Positions 56,680 to 64,000 of a stretch of DNA of 64,000 nt are shown one piece after another. The DNA comes from Puccinia triticina (taxonomy: Eukaryota > Basidiomycota > Pucciniomycetes > Pucciniales > Pucciniaceae), in the NCBI RefSeq assembly GCF_026914185.1, contig NC_070575.1, positions 2,480,001-2,544,000 on the forward strand. Direction: 5' to 3'. The first letter of the stretch is position 1; each line of letters opens with the position of its first letter. A model generated the notes under the pieces. That model did not search any database. It had not been told where the DNA came from and saw only the letters and a list, made by a program, of their open reading frames with translations. The translations under genes were made by a program, and so were the position numbers.

Positions 56680-58277
56680 CTAGCTGGGAGCCTGAGAAAT
56701 ACTGAGTTGGTGTAGGTGGGTATCCAGAAGGTGGGGAAAAAGGGTGAAGAGAGAAAGGGGGGCCTGTTGATGGGTATGAGTTGTCCTGGCCTTGATCCTT
56801 AAGGGAGGTGGGTGCTTGAGTATTCCAGAGAGGGTTATATTGAGGGGAAAAGAATTTGATTTTGGTGCCATATTCAGGATTGGCTTACCACAGCGTTCTT
56901 CCGCTTTGGCCATGACGTCCGTTGCTTCCTGTCCTAGTTTCAGGACTAGTTGATTGATTACAAATTCAAGATCAGTCTTCTTGGGTTCTTTCTTTTTGAC
57001 TGGGAGATTCTGGAATTCTGGGAAGATTACGGATGTTGAATGCAATATGCAACCGTCCCAATTGGAGTGTATGAGCCAGCCTCCTCCAGATTCTGGATAA
57101 CCTATCAGCTTCCCTATTTGAGCGCGTTCTGATAGTTTATCCCTCTTTTCCTTTGGTATGTGGACTATTGCATCCGCTCCAAATGGGTACAGCACATTAG
57201 GGTCGAGTTGTATGCCGTATAAAGCAGTCATGGGGCACAAATTTGTCTTCTTATTTGGAATCCTATTGTAGATATGAGCTGCCATCTGATACGCATAACT
57301 CCAGTAAGGGCGCGGCATTCCTGATTCATGCAGCATTGTCCTAGCCATGTCACCTAGGGTTCTGTTCACCCTCTCTGCTTCACCATTTTCATCTGGGCTA
57401 TACGGTGGTACAGGCGCTAGAGATACTCCTATTGGGGTAAGGAGTTTCTTCAGTGATGCCGTGTACTCTGATGCATTGTTGCATCTGATGTTTTTGGGTA
57501 TCTGCCAAACGTGTTCTTGAGGTGTTGAAACCAGGCCATGATCTTTGACGGTACTTCGCTACGCTCCATAAAGTTGCACCATATGTACGTTGATGTGTGA
57601 TCTCGCATAGTTAGTACATATCGTTTCCCCGACATGTCATACTGGAATGGTCCGGCTACATCTGTGACTAGGAGATCCAGCGGCTCATCGCGCGTTATGA
57701 GTGAGTTGCCTCCTGGTGACTTCTTGTTGACGCTCTTTGACTTTGCGCATTGTGTGCAGAAAAATGACTCCCATTTCTTTCCGTCAATTTCGTCTGGGTA
57801 GTGTTGTTTGAGGTAATTTCTCACTACTTCTTCTGACACGTGCCCAAGTCTCCAATGCCACAAGAAAGGATCGAACGATGGGTGTTGAGTTATTTTTTTT
57901 ATCTTTCATGATTGTTGTAAATTACTAAGGAACCAACAGTAATTCTTGTAAAACGTATTAAAAATAACATTCAATGGACTAGTAAGAGTGGCTTCCCGCC
58001 CTTGAAATTTGAGAGTCCACCCAGCGCATGATAACCCCCCGACCAAAAGGATTATACCATCAACCCCAGGGCAGTAGAAGACATCATTAATCGTCACATT
58101 CCCTTGTTTCGTCGGTATGTTGATTGTCCCCTTGAGGCTGACATCAACGGAACAATCAGCAACCGCTAGGAGGATCTTTCTTGGGCAATCTAGTTGTTCT
58201 GTTGAAGTATACATGTCAAGGGAACCACTCACATGAGTTGAGGCTCCCGAGTCAAGTAGAATATTGCCGTCGCACAC
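56680..58277 (-). pseudogene. Copia-2 protease and integrase
   Basis: Minus-strand order: aspartic protease LLDSGAST near 58260, integrase zinc site (WHWRLGH to CTQCAK) near 57860-57740, first catalytic Asp in LLVTDVAGPF. The final Glu region NGEAERVNRTLG lies near 57370. A frame change near 57505 separates the first part from the rest, and more changes lie between protease and zinc site near 57900. Confidence 0.85.
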
Positions 58278-58412
58278 TTCTGGAACATCGAGTTGACGGA
58301 TTCTGTTGTGTTTACCAAATGGTCTGTCTGGCGGCAGGTAATTTGATCCAGGCGCATCGTGCCCATCCGGCGGTGGTCCAATGACACCCGGGCTGACATC
58401 TTCCCAAAACAG

Positions 58413-59657
58413 TCAACAGTTATTATACCAATGGCTGTTTTGCTTGCAATAGTGGCATTGGATGCCCCACTTCTGTGTGAGTCGTGGGTTCAGCGGGTGA
58501 CCTCGGAATATTGTTGCCTTTTCTATTGACAGGTTGGGCTTAGCTTGTGTCGTTGGTAACCCGTTCTGCTGTTGAGTCATTTGGGTCTGGTGATTCGGGC
58601 CCAAGGGTAGAGGATTTCTTCGATGTGGTGGTGCATATCTTCCTTGAGCTGTTCTCATAGCGTTGATCGCATCAAGGTCCATCGGTGTGTACAAATCTTC
58701 ACAAGTCGCTGAGGCTGCTTTCTGTTGCGACTTGCCAGTCGCTGACTGTATGACAGTCATCACATCGCTCAGTGTTGGAGCGGTGGCGGCTTCTAGCTTC
58801 TGTCCGACGACGAATTCAAAAGTCTTTGCGTCTATTCCGACCGGAGCAGCAAAGCTGTGTTGTAGGCATAGTCCACCAAACTCTTCAAGGGTAAGTTTCA
58901 GCTGGTTGATTTCTGCCCATACCTTCCTCCATCGCGCTAGATCAAGGTCAGTGCCCGGGGTTTGAGTGCGCATGAGTTTGGCGTACTGTCCTATCACATC
59001 AAGCTTGTGTTGGCGGTTGGATCAATCGCACTGGCTCTTCAGGTTTGTGAAGATCGTCCAGGGATCATTGGAGTTGGTACCATCAACAATATCGAGGAGG
59101 GGTGTCTCAATAGTCAATCAAAGGAGGCAAGCAATTGCTGCTTGATCTTTTGCAGACTTCAACTTGAAGTTCAACTCCAGTTCGGTGAAGGTCCCTTCAT
59201 TCTCAAACACGTATTTCAAAGTCCAATTGATTTCTCGGTTCCAGACGTTAAAGTTTGCCTTTCCTTTTGCTAGCCTGGTTTTCTTTGGGTTGTGCATCAG
59301 GTGGAGCTCGAGGGGTTTCTTGTGAAAGCTGTTGAGCACGCTATTGTTTCCCTTGTTCTGGTTTATTTGAGGTTGTTGAATTCCAGCGGTGTTGACTAAC
59401 GCTGTGAGCCGATTGAGTTCGGCTTTTAGTTGAAAAAGTTCATCAGCAGTTACTTGGTCCGCCATTTCGATTTTGTTGGAGGAGGATTGATCAGGAGTGT
59501 TTAAACGTTTGTAAAACTCTTTCTGGTCTTCTTCTATTTTCCGGAGTGTTTCTAATCTTTCCTGTTCTTCTTTTTCTCTTTCTTTCTTCTGTTTTTCTAA
59601 CGTTTCCGCTATCGCTTGTTCTTGAATTTCTTTGATTTTTCCTCCTTTACCAACCAT
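58413..59657 (-). pseudogene. Copia-2 Gag
   Basis: ATG 59657 starts a Lys/Glu-rich coiled-coil N-terminus. The capsid part follows and ends in the zinc knuckle CHYCKQNSHWYNNC near 58413, which is complete. Two in-frame TGA stops at 59118-59120 and 59022-59024 interrupt an otherwise continuous frame. Confidence 0.85.
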
Positions 59658-59706
59658 TCAGATTCTGGTCTCCCGAAAATTAAAACTCAAATCCCGATTG
59701 CGCTGC

Positions 59707-59725
59707 TTAGAGCCGGCTTTTAACC
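59707..59725 (-). promoter_or_regulatory. Copia-2 primer-binding site, half-tRNA-Lys type
   Basis: Directly after the minus-strand 5' LTR comes GGTTAAAAGCCGGCTC. Its complement contains CTTTTAACC, the anticodon loop of a UUU tRNA-Lys, preceded by a TTAGAGC D-arm-like end. It does not match a 3' CCA end. Confidence 0.65.
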
Positions 59726-60058
59726 TGTAAGACTCTGTAGAGAATGCACTCTGACGATAAGAGATGCGTCATGGTGATCAGCTCAGTTACGCTCCGGTAT
59801 AGGTCCAAACTTGGTTGATTACACTCACCTGAAAATAAGAGATGCGTCGTGGTGATCAGCTCAGTTACGCTCCGGTATTGGTCCAAACTTGGTGAGGAAA
59901 GATTGGAACCGGTACCGGGCGTCCTGAACTAGACTAGGTACAAGATGGGGCTCAGCCGCAGCAGACTATGTATGTACAACGTGTAGTACATGCATAGAAG
60001 AAGGATAAACTCTGGATCTGCTAAGTTTACCTCCTTGGTTCTACCCCGGCCTCCAACA
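59726..60058 (-). repeat. Copia-2 5' LTR, 333 bp
   Basis: Same length and ends as 54063-54395, including the internal 74-bp tandem units. Confidence 0.92.
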
Positions 60059-61109
60059 GTAGCACAGTGTAATTGAACTGTAATTGAGTTATGTAGATCC
60101 TGTATACACAGGATGCGCACGGTGTATGTAGTACCACTTAGTCCCGCGACCTAATGCGCTCTTGAGTGGGAATGCAGTACAAATGCTTTCCTACCGTAGG
60201 AATGGTGGAGTTTGGAGTCTCACGAAAAAAACCTAGTAGTGTAAATCGACCCTTGCGGTTCGATTAGTCTACTCAGAATTTTCGTATCTCTTCCCCTTTT
60301 GGGGGGAACAAGCGTTCCGGTGTGTTTTCCGCAGAGAAATGAATGAAATTCACTGGAATTTCACCGTGTAGATTCAACCAAGTGTGTATGATTCAATTTC
60401 TATGGGTTTTAGCGAAATAGAGACAATTTTTTTCCAGTATAAAATAGAGAGATAGTCAACAATAGGATGATTTTTTTATGGATTTTTCCGGCTTTATAGA
60501 AGGAAACAGGGTGAAGAGTCTAGGAAAATGATGAGAAAATAAGGGAGAATCTAAGACACAATCACGGGAAATCTAGTTAATGATTTGACTTCTCTTCCTG
60601 CGCGTAAGTTGCGGAGGAGGGCCGTCAGAAGTGAAGGGGGGAAGCGTGGAGTAGGAGGTATGTTCTGTATAAGAGCAGTATTCCTCGTCAAAGGGAGGAT
60701 ATCCAAATGGGAAAGCTGTAAGTTGTGGTTTTCTAACAAGTTTAGTTTGTTCTTCTTCCACAAATTCTGATTCTTCAGTAGTATCAATAAGTGTACCGTC
60801 AGGATGATAGATACAAGTTATCCAAAGAGTACTGTAAGTTATCCAGGTACAGGTGTAGAATTGGTCCTCTCCAATCAGTGTATGGGTTTTTCTGACGTGT
60901 TCTTGGACTTCAAGGTTATCAGGATCTTCCTTCGTGTATTTCTGTAATTTCAGGAGGTTGGAGTTGGGTTTGAAATCACAGATAATGGTGGTCATTTGTC
61001 TTTTAACAAGACATTTTGGCGTAAAAATGGTAAGGAAATAGGTATGTTAGTATGATTTTCACAGTTTGGGAGTGAGAATCACAGATAAATAATAGGCCAG
61101 ACCCCCAAT
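60059..61109 (-). other. Chromovirus 5' leader with primer-binding site
   Basis: Directly inside the 5' LTR the minus strand reads AT then TGGGGGTCTGGCC, a likely primer-binding site whose tRNA I cannot name. A 140-codon frame (60995-60573) follows, then about 500 bases of A/T-rich leader down to Copia-2. Confidence 0.5.
60573..60995 (-). CDS. Unknown 140-residue leader frame of the chromovirus
   Basis: Minus-strand ATG 60995 opens 140 codons. No domain is recognised. The protein is acidic in the middle (TEESEFVEEEQ) and ends in a basic RRKRSQ stretch. Its position between primer-binding site and gag suggests an extra leader protein or an N-terminal exon of Gag. Confidence 0.4.
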   Translation of the reverse strand: MTTIICDFKPNSNLLKLQKYTKEDPDNLEVQEHVRKTHTLIGEDQFYTCTWITYSTLWITCIYHPDGTLIDTTEESEFVEEEQTKLVRKPQLTAFPFGYPPFDEEYCSYTEHTSYSTLPPFTSDGPPPQLTRRKRSQIIN

Positions 61110-62062
61110 TGTCAGCCTGTGGGTAACTAACCGTGTCTGAGAGGGTTGTTACTAGCAAGATGATAGTGTAATATGCCAAGGATGGGCCAATGGGTTCGTG
61201 GTAAGACCTGTAAAAGGTTTCACTCTATCAGTAATCTTGACTGAGAGGCTTGCTCAATTAAGGCGCATCCAGATCAACACAGGGTGTTAATAGGCATCCA
61301 AGGAATAACTCAACTTGGGTTCGTGGTTTTACCTACAGAAAGGTAAGGGTAATCAAGAGTTGAGAGTATTCCTGAATTGAATGATGGTTGAGAATGAAAG
61401 CACTGTTTAACTATAGTATGGGTTAAAATTTGCTGTAATAATATTCTGAGGGATAAACAGTCCTGGAGGGTGTGTTTATATAGAGGGGAAAAGAGCAGGA
61501 GGGAACATGAGGCGCTTGGAGGCGCTTCAGGACCAGGGGGGAACTGGAAGCGATCAAGGGAAGCAGATCCTCATGAGGATCAACATTGGAAATGATCAGG
61601 GCAGTGTAATGATCAGTACTGATCCTAGATCAGTAGCTGTGCACACTAGCTGATCATAACCAATCAGTGATTCCATTCAGTGCTCTTTGAATTGGATTAC
61701 GTCATGTATTGTTTATGTATTTATATCATAACCAATATATTATGTAAATGGGGACTGAGGCGTAACAGGGGACAAATGAGTGATATCTGTCTTGGGGTAT
61801 TTCACGTGTACAGTAATATTACAATGTATTGTAATCTTACTGTTGCACGTAACTTAACTCTCATAACAACAGTACATTATGGTAACTGTATTTAACTATG
61901 GTTATCTGTAATGTAATGTATAACAGGAGTACATTCTTAAGCTTGTATCTAATGATATACATAGGTAATAAAGGTGCAAAAAGGAATGTACTATATGTAA
62001 TGTGAACAATTGCAGGTACTTGGTACGTGTAAGGTACTGTGACATGTACTCTGTGGCTGACA
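61110..62062 (-). repeat. Chromovirus 5' LTR, 953 bp, shared with an upstream copy
   Basis: It matches 38432-39384 along its full length. On one side it is followed by a primer-binding site, on the other it is preceded by the integrase end of the same family. It therefore serves as 3' LTR of one copy and 5' LTR of the next. Confidence 0.85.
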
Positions 62063-62889
62063 CTTCCTCCCTCCAAAAAAGGCTGATCAAAGAATTAAAG
62101 ATTTCTTTTATCAGCTCTGTATTGTCTGAGGACTTTTTCAGAGTCTGGAATTTGGCCAGTAGTGAGCCATTCATCTTCTTTAGAACCACTATATCTAACT
62201 AGATATTGTTTAATGTCCACATTGTTTTTTCTGATTTTTCTGTGTTGTAAAACCTTCTTTATTTTCACAACTTCTTTCTCTAGTCTTGGAATTACAACTT
62301 TAATGTTGTCTTTCCTTAAAGGGAAATGTTCATTGTTACTAGGCACGTAAGGTTTGATTAAACTAACAGGAAAAGTAGGATGTTTTCTTTCTAATTCACC
62401 TGTCAGTATGACTTCAACAGCATTCTTTCCGTGTAAGGCTTTGATAACAAATGGTCCTACAAATGAGTCTCTCAATTTCTTAGGGCCAGTGAGGTTGCTC
62501 AAGTTAAATGTAGAAATAAGAACTTCTTCTCCAACTTTAAACTGGTGAGGTTTATGAGTCTTTTCCCATCTAATTTCGTTGTATTCAAAGGATTTTTCAA
62601 TGCATTCTGCGGCGTAATTAGCTGTCTTAGTCATCATTTGATGGAAGTCTGCTGCATTAGGATGTATTGTTACAGACTTGGATAAAACTAAGTCTTTGGG
62701 GAACCATGGAATCCATCCTCTTTCCAATTCAAAAGGTGTAATATTTGTAGAGCTATGTTTGCTGGAATTGTAGGCAAACTCAAGGGCTGGTAAGAGTGAG
62801 CACCAATCATGAGTATAATTATCTTTGTCCTTAAATTCCAAACCATAGGCACAACATCTTCTGATCATATCTTCAAGAGTTTGAATCAT
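62063..62889 (-). pseudogene. Truncated second copy of chromovirus integrase C-terminus and chromodomain
   Basis: Nearly identical to 39385-40211, including the chromodomain end and the spacer before the LTR. Similarity stops abruptly near 62889 within a block corresponding to MIQTLEDMIRR. One difference noted is CACAACATC versus CACAATATC. It is the tail of a tandem or independently inserted copy, cut by later rearrangement. Confidence 0.9.
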
Positions 62890-64000
62890 TTGACAATTGT
62901 GTTTCATTCGTTTGTTGGGATGACCACACAATCTGAATCAGTTTTTTTACATTTGGTCTTCATGATCACACTGGGTATCCAAAGTCAAGATTTTTTGTTT
63001 TAGATCATAGAATGTACATCCAACAGAAAATTAGGAGAAGTCATGTGGTACAAACCGCAAGCAATAATACAGCATGGACTCAAAGACTTTTTCCATCTGA
63101 TTAATCATCAAGGTAAAGTCTTTTTTTTGAATGGCCTTATCCGCTGGGAAACCCAAAGCCTGCAGATATTGCCAGGCCCCACAATTCTTTGAGTCACTCA
63201 TGTTCCCGAAGTGATGCGTGATTATAGGGCTGGCCCCCGTTTCCGGCCTCTCCGGGTATACCCGAGGTCTTCCCTGCGGGTATAGGGCTCTGGGACGCCT
63301 CTTTGCCTGGAAAGTACCCGGCCTACCCAGCAGGTACGGTCCACGGGCAGGCTCAGAAATACCCGCGGGTATATTGGGTATGAGGAAGGTCATGTTCAGG
63401 TGCGCTGAGGCTACCAATCTGCACCCACGTGGAGGAAGTGAGCAAAAATAATGCACATATCAAAAGTGCAAAGGTCCTTCAGCCCGGATTGGGGCGCAAA
63501 GTGGGTGCAGTAGCTCTGGGCCTTTACGGGCCTTACCCGCGGGAATTGGGAACGGGTCGTATACCCGCGGGCTGGCGGGTATACCTGTAGCCCGGTGTGG
63601 TAACCCTGTTTCTGTTCATACTATCACCCTCATATCACCTAAACCCTTCATAAATACCTCATTATTACTTCATATTCAGATTCTACACCCCATTTTACCC
63701 CTAGTCACCCACTCATTTCACCTAGGATTTCCAAATGGATCAGCAGTTATTGGCATGTATAGTTTTGGCAGGTATTTTCTTCATACATATCCTTAGCATT
63801 ATTACATACATCATTCATTAGTATCATAGCTACATAGGACTGCAGATCTTACATAACTTCATTATTAATTTTCCCCTCCATATGAATCAGCAGTACATTC
63901 CTTCATAGCTCTTGTAGTTATTACCAAATGCTCATCATTATTTCATCTTCTACATAGTTACCTTTCATGTACACTCTTTGGTCATTGCGCCTTCATCATT
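62890..64000. other. No gene supported; palindromic CCCGCGGG repeats
   Basis: A minus-strand frame at 63456-63031 has a low-complexity Arg/Pro part and an unrecognised C-terminus, not enough to call a gene. Between about 63226 and 63595 the motif GGGTATACCCG or ACCCGCGGGTAT recurs several times in both orientations, which may mark a small TIR element. The last 350 bases are A/T-rich. Confidence 0.35.

Larger units (their letters stand above)
54063..60058 (-). mobile_element. Copia-2: older, defective Ty1/Copia retrotransposon
   Basis: LTRs of 333 bp each (54063-54395 and 59726-60058) differ at about a dozen sites. Gag, protease, integrase and RT/RNase H follow in minus-strand order. Flanks ATACA (left) and GTAGC (right) do not match, so no target duplication is seen; recombination between copies is one explanation. 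Stops, frame changes and active-site losses show it is dead. Confidence 0.9.
38432..62062 (-). mobile_element. Chromodomain Ty3/Gypsy element with three nested insertions
   Basis: Minus-strand order: 5' LTR 62062-61110, leader, gag, protease, reverse transcriptase/RNase H, integrase with chromodomain, 3' LTR 39384-38432. LTRs are 953 bp with TGTCAGC..GCTGACA ends and about seven differences. Copia-2 (54063-60058), Copia-1 (47204-52483) and a Helitron (42710-45234) interrupt it; without them it would be ~9.8 kb. Gag continues exactly in frame across Copia-1, and the protease-to-RT reading continues across the Helitron. The link across Copia-2 is weaker because no target duplication was seen there. 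Several frameshifts and TGA stops make it non-functional. No flanking duplication is expected, because the 5' LTR abuts another integrase end. Confidence 0.75.

Noticed and set aside
7799..59120. TGA recoding (read as Trp or selenocysteine) to explain repeated TGA stops
   Set aside because: The intact Copia-1 and UBA3 frames end conventionally in TAG and TAA, and several stops sit on Arg sites; CpG decay is simpler. No nuclear TGA recoding is known to me in rusts.
54058..60063. Target duplication for Copia-2
   Set aside because: The 5-base flanks ATACA and GTAGC do not match, and shifting the LTR edge by one or two bases does not help.

Overview
The window looks like repeat-dense nuclear DNA of a rust fungus (Pucciniales, probably Puccinia). 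This is inferred from short GT..AG introns, from the style of its LTR, DIRS, PIF/Harbinger and Plavaka elements, and from one conserved host gene whose protein fits a basidiomycete. No species was verified. I see no rRNA, CRISPR or bacterial-type features.

Layout. 1-6.7 kb: no host gene. It holds a Mutator-like MITE (499-1333), a Harbinger-type MITE (1788-2664), small inverted-repeat elements and long poly-G tracts. 6.7-8.1 kb: unknown multi-exon gene A. 8.6-13.4 kb: a decayed Plavaka-type transposase (minus strand), split by a ~1 kb insertion. 14.3-22.95 kb: unknown gene B. One of its introns carries a three-level nest: a small TIR element with an 8-bp duplication contains a young non-autonomous Ty3/Gypsy element (15420-20806, two 832-bp LTRs) and a TIR element filled by a 33-bp minisatellite. 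23.2-32.4 kb: a PIF/Harbinger element with convergent Myb-like and DDE nuclease genes, interrupted by a ~6.2 kb DIRS-type tyrosine-recombinase retrotransposon.

34.4-36.7 kb: the one clearly intact host gene, UBA3 (NEDD8-activating enzyme catalytic subunit, ten predicted exons). 38.4-62.9 kb: a minus-strand chromodomain Ty3/Gypsy element. It is split by an intact Ty1/Copia element (47204-52483), an older Copia element (54063-60058) and a putative Helitron (42710-45234). The Helitron carries a fragment of a Pps1-like dual-specificity phosphatase.

How the parts relate. Most genes here are transposon genes inserted into one another, and the nesting gives relative ages. Copia-1 and the small Gypsy element have LTR pairs differing at about three sites and look youngest. 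The chromovirus, DIRS, Copia-2 and genes A and B carry repeated in-frame TGA stops, many explicable as CGA-to-TGA, which suggests CpG-directed decay. The most unusual observations are the phosphatase fragment inside a Helitron with an exact A|T insertion site, a 50-nt primer-binding site matching the 3' part of mature tRNA-Tyr, half-tRNA-like primer sites in both Copia elements, and the modular gag/integrase architecture of the small Gypsy element.
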